A stretch of DNA of 39,398 bases from Saprospiraceae bacterium (lineage in GTDB: Bacteria; Bacteroidota; Bacteroidia; Chitinophagales; Saprospiraceae): positions 1-39,398 of the forward strand of contig JAHDFX010000008.1 of NCBI GenBank assembly GCA_020627965.1, written 5' to 3'. Made by a program: the position numbers and the translations under genes. Positions 32,778 to 39,398 of this stretch are shown piece by piece (positions within the stretch are counted from its first letter, which is position 1; each line of letters starts with the position of its first letter). The notes beneath the pieces were generated by a model that searched no databases, was not told the DNA's origin, and saw only the letters and a program-made list of their open reading frames with translations.

Positions 32778-33014
32778 GCCCCCAAATAGTTTCGGGGATT
32801 AGTGGCTTGATTATGCATAGACCTCTCCCATCCTGATATTCATGCGCTTATCAGCCATATTGGGGTATTTTATGGTTTAGGAAAAATCGTTGTGTTTAAA
32901 ATACTTCAAACCATAAGTCTTAAAAACAACTCGCTTAAATATCGAAGACTTCTAATTTCAAGTACTATCAGGTTAGATGCAGGTAAAATGCTTTTTGGTG
33001 GTTATAGTTTATTA

Positions 33015-33542
33015 TTATTCCTCAAAATCAGTTGGTTCTGCCTCTGAAATTACCAAAGGTATGCTTGCTCTAATTTCTTTTTTCTGTGGAATATTTAGTT
33101 CTTCATAAGACTGATTAAACCTTTTTTGGGCTTCTTCTTCCCATAATTCTTTGTAAGCAGCTTTCAGTTCATTATAGACTTTTATATAGACTTCGTAAGA
33201 AGTACCTCTGTCATTTTTGAGTGATATGAGAGCTTTATCAGGAGATTCGGACATATTTTCCAGACCATTAGGATTGGCTATGAATATTTTAGTATTTTCT
33301 TTTAAATTGCTGATATCCATTGGCTCTCCACGAACCAATAATTCATCATTCGCATTTACTATTACGGAATAAACATTTCGGCTATTCAGCTTCATCGCTG
33401 ATGGCGGTTCATCCGACCAAGGCGGAAGCTTTACAGTAATTCCCTTATCGACTTCCAAAGGAGCTGTCACAAGCCAGTATGAAAACCCTACTACACTAAT
33501 AGTAATTAAAAACAAGATGAGCAATAAAGTCTGTCCTTTCAT
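33015..33542 (-). CDS. ExbD-derived protein with a replaced membrane helix
   Basis: 175 residues. From EVDKGITVKLPPWSDEPP onward (about residue 31) it follows the first-type ExbD pattern closely (VYSVIVNANDELLVRGEPM, ISLKNDRGTSYEVYI, VISEAEPTDFEE). The N-terminus is different: MKGQTLLLILFLITISVVGF, a plain hydrophobic helix with no INAGSMADIAF motif and no membrane aspartate, the residue thought to carry protons. The periplasmic part is intact, so the gene looks selected and not decayed. It may be a static binding partner or a regulator of the ExbD array. It stands between the two first/second-type pairs. Confidence 0.85.
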   Translation of the reverse strand: MKGQTLLLILFLITISVVGFSYWLVTAPLEVDKGITVKLPPWSDEPPSAMKLNSRNVYSVIVNANDELLVRGEPMDISNLKENTKIFIANPNGLENMSESPDKALISLKNDRGTSYEVYIKVYNELKAAYKELWEEEAQKRFNQSYEELNIPQKKEIRASIPLVISEAEPTDFEE

Positions 33543-33614
33543 GATTCAAGATATTATAAAAAAAGCATCATCCTATAGTAGAATGATGCTTTATAATTTT
33601 TCGATCTATCCTGA

Positions 33615-34088
33615 TTAAAGGTCGTCTGTACGTGGTTTAGACGAATAGTTAACCTTTAATTGATTTACTTTACGAAGTTTGATTTTTACATCCGTTACAA
33701 TACCCATTGTCACGTCTTTATCTGTACGGAGCGAAGCCGTCATTAAAGGGCGTTGTTGTTCAGGTATTTTGACTTTTTCTTTTTCAAGAAAAAGTGGAAT
33801 GTCATCTATAGTAGCGAAAGCGTCATTCAATTGAATTCTGGGCGCACTACCATATGATTTCTGATAGCGCTCTTTTGGCTTACCTATATAGATATAACTA
33901 ACCAAAGATTTTTTTTCCAACTTTTGCAGTTCAGTAGCATATGGATAATTCACGTCTACTTTCAAGTCAGAATCTTTCATGACCGTTACCACCATAAAGA
34001 AGAATAACAGGATAAATATAATGTCAGGGAGTGATGCCGTAGAAATTTTTGGCGTTCCCTTTCCTTTTTTTCTAGAAAATTTTGCCAT
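33615..34088 (-). CDS. ExbD/TolR biopolymer transport protein, second-type paralogue (copy 1)
   Basis: 157 residues. A basic N-terminal tail (MAKFSRKKGKG) precedes the helix SLPDIIFILLFFFMVVTVMK with its Asp. The periplasmic domain has YIYIGKPKER, RIQLNDAFATIDDI and RTDKDVTMGIVTDVKIKLR. Same subtype as 31420-31857. It begins 14 bp after the stop of the first-type ExbD (34103), so the two form a co-transcribed pair. Confidence 0.93.
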   Translation of the reverse strand: MAKFSRKKGKGTPKISTASLPDIIFILLFFFMVVTVMKDSDLKVDVNYPYATELQKLEKKSLVSYIYIGKPKERYQKSYGSAPRIQLNDAFATIDDIPLFLEKEKVKIPEQQRPLMTASLRTDKDVTMGIVTDVKIKLRKVNQLKVNYSSKPRTDDL

Positions 34089-34102
34089 AATATTATGAAA
34101 AT

Positions 34103-34642
34103 TTATTCTTCCCCGAACGATGTCGGTTCTGCTTCTGAAATTACCAGTGGGAAAGCGTCTCTAACTTGCTTTTTCTCTGGAATAGTTTTCAATTCTTCAT
34201 ATCTCACGCCAAATACTTTCTCTGACTCTGCATCCCATAATTCACGATAGGCTGCTTTCAGCTCATTGTACACTCGAATATAGGCTTCATAAGAAGTACC
34301 TCTATCATTTTTGAGTGATATGATGGCTTTTGTTGGCTTTTCAGCCATGTTTTCCAAACGATCAGGATTGGCGATGAATATTTTAGTATTTTCCCGAAGA
34401 TTACGCGGCTCCATTGGCTCACCACGAACGAGTAATTCGTCGTTGGCGTTGACCAGTACGGAATACACATTCCGGCTATTCAACTTCATTTCCGGTGGTG
34501 GTTCGTCCGACCAGGGCGGAAGTTTCACCGTAATACCTTTGTCTACATCAATAGTTGTAGTTACAAGGAAGAAGATGAGGAGCAAGAAGGCAATGTCTGC
34601 CATAGAACCCGCATTAATTTCAGGTGCTTCTCTTCTTGGCAT
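34103..34642 (-). CDS. ExbD/TolR biopolymer transport protein, first-type paralogue (copy 1)
   Basis: 179 residues. The opening MPRREAPEINAGSMADIAF leads into the membrane helix with its Asp. The periplasmic domain shows VDKGITVKLPPWSDEPPPEM, VNANDELLVRGEPM, ISLKNDRGTSYEAYI and VISEAEPTSFGE. It lies 92 bp downstream of the four-helix protein on the minus strand, so it belongs to the ExbB-led operon. Its periplasmic domain is the nearest relative of the helix-replaced protein at 33015-33542. Confidence 0.93.
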   Translation of the reverse strand: MPRREAPEINAGSMADIAFLLLIFFLVTTTIDVDKGITVKLPPWSDEPPPEMKLNSRNVYSVLVNANDELLVRGEPMEPRNLRENTKIFIANPDRLENMAEKPTKAIISLKNDRGTSYEAYIRVYNELKAAYRELWDAESEKVFGVRYEELKTIPEKKQVRDAFPLVISEAEPTSFGEE

Positions 34643-34734
34643 AATTAATTATTGTTTTGTGTTGTGCTGTTTATGTTATTGTATTTATTAAGCATTAATA
34701 CATCAACATACCTCGCACATCAACACGATTATTA

Positions 34735-35133
34735 TTATTTAAACAGACCTCTTACTTCGGCTACTAAAGCTAAAAGAAAAGCACCAAAGAGCAATATAGT
34801 TGCTAGTCTTATACCGCCACCAACGAACTTACCTTGTCCGGCAGTAACAGAATATTTATTCATAGAGGCAGTGATCTCGCTTGACGCCATTCCTCGAAAT
34901 ATGAGGAATAAGAGCAATATTCCTCCAATACCTGCGATTAGTGGAATTGAGCCTTTTGGATTCTTGATAATTGACCAGATTACGAAACCTATCATCAATA
35001 TAAAGGCTGCATAACCTAAGAAACGGGCAACATAGATACCAAAGTCTCCTCCCGTTACAAAGTGGATGATAACCAGCAATGCACCGATGACGAAAGCCAG
35101 CAACTGACCATATTTATTTAAAAAACTATACAT
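34735..35133 (-). CDS. Small four-helix membrane protein of the ExbB/ExbD cluster
   Basis: 132 residues with four hydrophobic helices: about 10-28, 30-52, 58-80 and 105-128 (LLAFVIGALLVIIHF, FLGYAAFILMIGFVIW, LIAGIGGILLLFLIF, ATILLFGAFLLALVAE). The family is not named by motif here. It lies 14 bp after exbB and 92 bp before the first ExbD, an arrangement common in Bacteroidota. It may be an assembly partner of the ExbB/ExbD motor. Confidence 0.8.
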   Translation of the reverse strand: MYSFLNKYGQLLAFVIGALLVIIHFVTGGDFGIYVARFLGYAAFILMIGFVIWSIIKNPKGSIPLIAGIGGILLLFLIFRGMASSEITASMNKYSVTAGQGKFVGGGIRLATILLFGAFLLALVAEVRGLFK

Positions 35134-35147
35134 AAGTTAGTTTGATT

Positions 35148-35996
35148 TTAATATTTAACCTTATCACCTAATGCACTTCTGTTGTCAATAAGTACATCTA
35201 CAAGTGACGTTGAAGCATCTTCCATTCTATTAACAATACCGTCAATCTTATTCACGATATAGTTGTATAAAACTTGAAGAATAATCGCTGTAATCAGACC
35301 GAATACTGTAGTCAAAAGGGCTACTTTAATACCCCCTGCAACGATAGACGGGTTGATATCACCAACTTCCTCGATCTTATCGAAAGCCTGGATCATACCG
35401 ATTACTGTACCCATAAACCCGAGCATCGGGGCGATAGCGATGAAAAGTGAGATCCATACAAGACCACGCTCTAGTAGTCCCATTTGTACTGAACCGTAAG
35501 AAACGACAGCTTTTTCTACAGAATCCAAACCTTCTCTCGAACGCTTCAAGCCTTCATGAAGAATACTGGCTGCTGGGCCAGGTGTAGATTTACAAATTTC
35601 CTTTGCCTGCTCCATATCACCATCTCTTAATGCTCCATCAATACGGGACATCAATTTATCAGTGTTAGTAGAAGCAATATTCAACGTAATAATACGCTCA
35701 ATACAGAATGCCAATCCGAGGATTAGACATGCTAATACAAATGACATGAACATCCAACCACCTTGAATAAAGTATTCTTTCAATAATTGGTGTCCAAATT
35801 TCTTAGGTGCAACCGCATCCGTAATGGCTTCTGCTGTGTTATCAACGGTTTCAGCAACGGCTTCGCCTGCGTTTTCAAGTCCTTCTGCTACATTATCCAC
35901 AATTGTAGTTTCTTCCTCACCTTCCTGTGCTACTGCATAGTTTGTGGTAAAAGCAACTAAACCCATGATAAGCAGCAATGCTAATAGCTTTCTCAT
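35148..35996 (-). CDS. ExbB/TolQ/MotA-family proton-channel protein
   Basis: 282 residues. A signal peptide (MRKLLALLLIMGLVAFTTN, cleavage near VAQ-E) is followed by an acidic, Ala/Glu-rich segment (25-65). Three membrane helices follow at about 75-95, 170-195 and 215-240; IAPMLGFMGTVIGMIQAF and the INPSIVAGGIKVALLTTVFGLI segment are the ExbB/TolQ/MotA signature. Forms the pentameric stator/channel around the ExbD helix dimer. First gene of the cluster; the Ala/Glu-rich N-terminal insert and signal peptide are typical of Bacteroidota ExbB. No -7/-33 pair is convincing upstream. Confidence 0.93.
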   Translation of the reverse strand: MRKLLALLLIMGLVAFTTNYAVAQEGEEETTIVDNVAEGLENAGEAVAETVDNTAEAITDAVAPKKFGHQLLKEYFIQGGWMFMSFVLACLILGLAFCIERIITLNIASTNTDKLMSRIDGALRDGDMEQAKEICKSTPGPAASILHEGLKRSREGLDSVEKAVVSYGSVQMGLLERGLVWISLFIAIAPMLGFMGTVIGMIQAFDKIEEVGDINPSIVAGGIKVALLTTVFGLITAIILQVLYNYIVNKIDGIVNRMEDASTSLVDVLIDNRSALGDKVKY

Positions 35997-36065
35997 AATT
36001 AGATTTTGTTAAGATTTACGAGTTGTTATTGGTTCTTAAATATGAATTAGATTTATTTTTTCCTG

Positions 36066-36153
36066 CGGAGAGACAGGGATTCGAACCCTGGATACACTTT
36101 TGGTGTATACACACTTTCCAGGCGTGCGCCTTCGACCACTCGGCCACCTCTCC
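36066..36153 (-). tRNA. tRNA-Ser with GGA anticodon
   Basis: 88 nt on the minus strand. The acceptor arm GGAGAGG pairs with TCTCTCC (one G-T), discriminator G; the D-arm has GGCCGAGTGGTCGAAGGC; the anticodon loop CTGGAAA carries GGA, decoding UCC/UCU Ser; a long variable arm (GTGTATAC...AAGTGTATCC) and a T-arm (GGGTTCGAATCCC) complete a class II tRNA. CCA is not encoded (the next bases are CAG), so it is added after transcription. Confidence 0.97.
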
Positions 36154-36302
36154 TATTCTCCTGCTTATTATGATCTGAAGTAATTACTTTTTAGCGAATT
36201 ACACACTATTGTTTTGGTATAATAAGCGAGACAGTCACAAAAATTGTAAATTAATGTTACAATTCAAAACTTTTTTATGACTGAAATGAATAAACCTTAC
36301 TA

Positions 36303-37070
36303 TTATGACTTATCGAATACCTTTAAAGCGTTTTTAGTCGTGATTTTGGCGACTTCCTCTAAAGATAACTCTTTAATGTTGGCAAGCTTTTGAGCGACAA
36401 AGCTCATATAAGCACTTTCGTTGCGTTTGCCTCGCTTCGGAGTTGGTGCGAGATATGGGGCGTCGGTTTCTAAAACGAGATGATCCATCGGGATATTGCG
36501 TACTATTTCATCTAATTTGGCTTTTTTGTACGTCAATACTCCACCTAAGCCCATATAAAATTCCAGATCCATAATAGATTGAGCTTGTTCTAATGTACCA
36601 CCAAAGCAATGAAAAATTCCCTGAAGGCGTTCGTCTTTTTCTTCTTTTACAATATCAATGATAATGTCTAGTGCATCACGAGCATGGATAATAATGGGAA
36701 CCTGTAGTTCTTTTGCCCAATTGATCTGTCGGCGAAAAGCATCTTTTTGTTCTTCTAAAAGAGTTTTATCCCAATACAGGTCGATCCCGATCTCGCCAAC
36801 AGCGCAGAAAGAACGTCTTCCCAGCCATTGTTCGACTATTGTCAGCTCTTTTTCATAATCAGCTTTTACAGAACAGGGATGCAATCCCATCATGGCAAAA
36901 CACTTGTCAGGATGAGTAGCTTCCAATTCCAGCATAACTTCTATGGAAGTACTGTCTATGTTAGGTAGGTAAAACCGATGTATACCGGCTTTCTCTGCCC
37001 GCCTCAACATTTCTTCTCTGTCCTCATCAAATTGTTTTGCGTAGAGGTGGGCGTGTGTGTCTATTAGCAT
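36303..37070 (-). CDS. TatD family metal-dependent DNase/hydrolase
   Basis: 255 residues with the full TatD metal-ligand set: His6 and His8 in DTHAHLY, Glu93 in GEIGIDLYWDK, His129 in IIIHARDAL, His154 in IFHCFGGT and Asp203 in ETDAPYLAP. Members are 3'-5' DNases acting in DNA-fragment turnover or repair; a D-amino-acid deacylase role is also described. Cytoplasmic. It lies upstream of the tRNA-Ser gene on the same strand (149-bp gap). Confidence 0.92.
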   Translation of the reverse strand: MLIDTHAHLYAKQFDEDREEMLRRAEKAGIHRFYLPNIDSTSIEVMLELEATHPDKCFAMMGLHPCSVKADYEKELTIVEQWLGRRSFCAVGEIGIDLYWDKTLLEEQKDAFRRQINWAKELQVPIIIHARDALDIIIDIVKEEKDERLQGIFHCFGGTLEQAQSIMDLEFYMGLGGVLTYKKAKLDEIVRNIPMDHLVLETDAPYLAPTPKRGKRNESAYMSFVAQKLANIKELSLEEVAKITTKNALKVFDKS

Positions 37071-37089
37071 GGGTATGTAATTCTCTTTT

Positions 37090-37488
37090 TTAAAGACTTA
37101 GTAGGCGTTTCATATCATCATTAGATAGACTCAGAAAGTCTGAGATTTCATTATCCGACACCCCTTTTTCTCTCATTTTAAGTATAGCGTCTTTCATACG
37201 CAGATCAAATTCTTTCTCCTTCTTTTCACTAACCTCTCTAGTTACCTCTCTAGTTACTTCTCTAGTTACTTCTTTGGCAGTTATTTCTCTAACTTGTCTT
37301 TTTGTATCTTCTATTATAGCTTCTTGTATACCCATAGGTTTTCTTTTTTCTAAAATGATGTCTATTTCTTTTTCAAATTTACGTTTTATTGGAGACTTTT
37401 CAAAGTTAGCGAGCTTGACTATAAAGGATATCAAGTCTTCTATAATACCCTTCCATAAGGCATCTTTTGATATTTTAATGTTATCCAT
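37090..37488 (-). CDS. Small Rpn/PD-(D/E)XK-like protein, probably internally deleted
   Basis: 132 residues. The N-terminus MDNIKISKDALWKGIIEDL resembles proteins of the Rpn/PD-(D/E)XK nuclease type from Bacteroidota, but the catalytic core with its Glu/Lys pattern is absent and the sequence soon jumps to a long charged helix. That helix contains a 12-bp tandem repeat (37232-37279) giving three copies of T-R-E-V, and ends with a helix-turn-like EKGVSDNEISDFL segment. It may be a degraded relative, or a truncated coding remnant. Family assignment is tentative. Confidence 0.6.
   Translation of the reverse strand: MDNIKISKDALWKGIIEDLISFIVKLANFEKSPIKRKFEKEIDIILEKRKPMGIQEAIIEDTKRQVREITAKEVTREVTREVTREVSEKKEKEFDLRMKDAILKMREKGVSDNEISDFLSLSNDDMKRLLSL
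37232..37279. repeat. 12-bp tandem repeat inside the Rpn-like gene
   Basis: Four 12-bp units: ACCTCTCTAGTT (37232-37243), the same at 37244-37255, ACTTCTCTAGTT (37256-37267), and a degenerate ACTTCTTTGGCA (37268-37279). The period is four codons, so the frame is kept. Confidence 0.8.
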
Positions 37489-37737
37489 AAATAAGTAGAG
37501 AGGTCTTTAATTCCTCCCACTTATATAGAGTCCTAAAATCAAAAAATTCCATAAATTTTACTCATTTTTTTTCAAAAAAATTGATATTTCAAATGTCAAC
37601 AATTCCCTTCGGACATTTAATTTTTGCTTTTATATCAATTTCTTTTCCCTCAGCAATAAAGATATCAATATCGAGTCATTTAAATATTTTCCGCAAAGGA
37701 ACTAGATCAGGATGGGTAAACGATATGGTCTATTTGC

Positions 37738-39114
37738 CTACTCATTGATCATACGCTGAAATTCTTCCCGGATATCACGAAAGCCTTCTGATAAATACCT
37801 GAAATTTCCTTGTTTATCAATAATATGATATACCGGTAAGGAACCAATATCATAAGTCCTCAAAACAGCACTATCACTACTGAGTAGATTTATGCCCGGC
37901 ATTTCCACTCTGGACATGGTACTTTTCCACACACTTGGGTCTCTATCTACGGATACATTGATCAATATAACACCCATATTTTGTAATTCTTTTCTGATGC
38001 TTAAGGACTTTTCAAAGCCTTTCAGACAGGGTTTGCACCAGGTTGCCCAGAAACTGAGGTAGATCACTTTACCTTTGTACTGACCAAGCGACACCATTCG
38101 ACCAGACTCGTCCGGCAAACTGAAATTTGGAGCCGGACCATCTTCATTAAACTGAACTCTGTCACCAAACAATATATCTAACTTGGAGGTGTATTCTGTA
38201 TGAGCGCCACCTTTTTTAAAATCAGCATATTTGCGTTGTATCAGTTCCGTTTGTCCGTATCTAAATGTATTGTAAAACAGTTTACTCAGCATAAATGCAC
38301 GAGCTTTTCCTGACAAATTGCTATTAATGGCTTCATAATATTCAAACTCCTCCCCTTCTACATTCCGGGCAACTGCTAAATGATTGACGTAAGTAAAAGC
38401 CGTTAAAAAATCTGTGTAAAATGAATATTTTAGCAGACTGGGATCATTCAGACTGACGCTACCAACTACGTTTCTGGCTTTAGATTTAGCCTGTTCAGGT
38501 GTATATTGATATTGATTAGCCAGTATGTGAATGAGTTTATATGTAGCTGTTTCTGATTTTATTTTATTGGTCAAAAAGCTGCTTCCGCCGGCAATAGATA
38601 GTTTTTCGCTTTGCTGACGATCCAGCATAGCAAAATATTCTTGCTCCGACAGGTATTCTGCCTGCTGTACCAGGGATTCTTCTAATGTCAATGGTAAATA
38701 AGTATTCGAATAAGTCGAGTTAGGGAAACTTTGTGGGAAACGCCGCTGCAATTCCAGAAAAGCCCGATTGCTGGCAGCTCCACTTACATTGAGTGTACTC
38801 AATACATCATAGCCATCAAAACTAATCACAGGACTATCGGATGGACGAACGATCAATTGAAAAATAGAAGAACCATAACGAAAGGTCAGTACTTCTTCTT
38901 TATCTAATTGTAATACAAAAGCCTTTTGGGCATTACCATCCAGTGTAAATACATAACTGCGTTCTTCCCTTGAGATCACATCTTCCAGAATACTGACAGA
39001 GAAGCTGGTTTCCGCAAGATTATTGATTTGAACTGTGAAATTGACCTCACGAGCATTAAGACTAAGGCTGATTAATAATAAAACAGGTACTAACAGATAT
39101 TTTTTCATCACCAT
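37738..39114 (-). CDS. TlpA-type thioredoxin-fold protein with a long N-terminal domain
   Basis: 458 residues with an N-terminal signal peptide (MKKYLLVPVLLLISLSL, cut near LNA-R); starting at the second ATG (39108) would drop only two residues. About 25-300 is an unrecognised, mostly alpha-helical domain with several Tyr-rich stretches. About 330-458 is a thioredoxin/TlpA domain: NFSLPDESGRMVSLGQYKGK, then FWATWCKPCL with the CKPC active site (Cys360, Cys363), and the cis-Pro segment GSLPVYHIID. Periplasmic disulfide reductase or cytochrome maturation-like role; not CcmG-specific. Isolated gene; 283 bp of AT-rich DNA lie upstream to the window end. Confidence 0.85.
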   Translation of the reverse strand: MVMKKYLLVPVLLLISLSLNAREVNFTVQINNLAETSFSVSILEDVISREERSYVFTLDGNAQKAFVLQLDKEEVLTFRYGSSIFQLIVRPSDSPVISFDGYDVLSTLNVSGAASNRAFLELQRRFPQSFPNSTYSNTYLPLTLEESLVQQAEYLSEQEYFAMLDRQQSEKLSIAGGSSFLTNKIKSETATYKLIHILANQYQYTPEQAKSKARNVVGSVSLNDPSLLKYSFYTDFLTAFTYVNHLAVARNVEGEEFEYYEAINSNLSGKARAFMLSKLFYNTFRYGQTELIQRKYADFKKGGAHTEYTSKLDILFGDRVQFNEDGPAPNFSLPDESGRMVSLGQYKGKVIYLSFWATWCKPCLKGFEKSLSIRKELQNMGVILINVSVDRDPSVWKSTMSRVEMPGINLLSSDSAVLRTYDIGSLPVYHIIDKQGNFRYLSEGFRDIREEFQRMINE

Positions 39115-39319
39115 TTATATGGAACAAAAATTAGCTCACTTTCGTTCAAAAGAGTTTTTCTGCTAAAAATCAGCAATTATGACATTTACATCTGTTTGTT
39201 GCAGCAATCCCAATTCTCTTCAAGTAAATTAAGTTGCCAATAGCCCCATTAAAACCAAATCTTATACTGCCCAATAATATATTTTTGACTAATTATTTTT
39301 CATAATAAGAAAAAGTTGT

Positions 39320-39350
39320 TACATTTGGTCAACCAAAAACTGGTTAACCA
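39320..39350 (+). promoter_or_regulatory. -7 box overlapping two adjacent palindromes near the window end
   Basis: TACATTTG (39320-39327) fits TAnnTTTG. TTGGTCAACCAA (39325-39336) is a near-perfect palindrome and TGGTTAACCA (39341-39350) is a perfect one, with centres 15 bp apart. TTGGT-N-ACCAA half-sites resemble those bound by GntR-type regulators. No -33 TTG is found, and the regulated gene would lie beyond the window on the plus strand. Confidence 0.35.
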
Positions 39351-39398
39351 ATTTATAATTACCCCCTTTTAACTATTTGTTTATAGAATATGCTCGAA

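Overview
The window looks like a chromosomal stretch of a Bacteroidota genome, probably from the Saprospiria or a nearby lineage. The support is: two proteins with C-terminal type IX secretion (T9SS) sorting domains, DUF1800/DUF1501 gene pairs, multi-ExbD clusters, an Mpl ligase, TAnnTTTG-type promoter boxes, low G+C with AT-rich spacers, and almost no Shine-Dalgarno sites. The genus cannot be fixed from this sequence alone. Nothing indicates a prophage, plasmid or CRISPR array. One small non-autonomous transposon-like element and several dispersed palindromic repeats are present.

Layout: (1) 1-3010: coaD (coenzyme A synthesis), pruA (proline degradation) and a small secreted protein. (2) 3092-3506: the RNase P RNA gene with a bidirectional terminator. 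(3) 3505-11074: a tandem duplication of a DUF1800-DUF1501 pair on the minus strand. (4) 11075-11685: a long spacer holding a 197-bp MITE-like element with 19-bp terminal inverted repeats, a 9-bp target duplication and an internal 21-bp-periodic palindrome array; its right end seems to supply the -33 box of the mpl promoter. (5) 11686-13923: mpl and a GT2 glycosyltransferase. (6) 13939-18050, minus strand: adk, a hypothetical gene, malate synthase and a Pif1-like helicase. (7) 18346-21542: an N-terminal-OmpA-domain envelope protein divergent from a membrane sulfatase-like protein, with a 13-bp inverted repeat between them. (8) 21731-26181: a small unknown protein and a giant outer-membrane/Ig-repeat gene (about 3.8 kb, nine repeats) split by one frameshift. 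(9) 26493-31407, plus strand: RsmI-like methyltransferase, TM2-TPR-SHOCT protein, YqeY, CvpA, PabA/TrpG-type amidotransferase, alpha/beta hydrolase and an AcuB-like CBS protein. (10) 31420-35996, minus strand: ExbB, a four-helix membrane protein and five ExbD-type proteins, one with a replaced membrane helix. (11) 36066-39114: tRNA-Ser(GGA), TatD, a shrunken Rpn/PD-(D/E)XK-like remnant and a TlpA-like thioredoxin protein.

How the parts relate: most genes are housekeeping or envelope functions. The ExbB/ExbD cluster probably uses the proton-motive force across the inner membrane. The DUF1501 proteins carry both a Tat-like signal and a T9SS domain, while their DUF1800 partners lack any visible signal, suggesting paired function and possibly co-export. 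The points most worth a second look are the MITE-derived promoter, the ExbD paralogue without the membrane aspartate, the frameshifted Ig-repeat gene, the paired DUF1800/DUF1501 system and a set of genes whose -7 box sits 4-6 nt before the ATG (predicted leaderless mRNAs).
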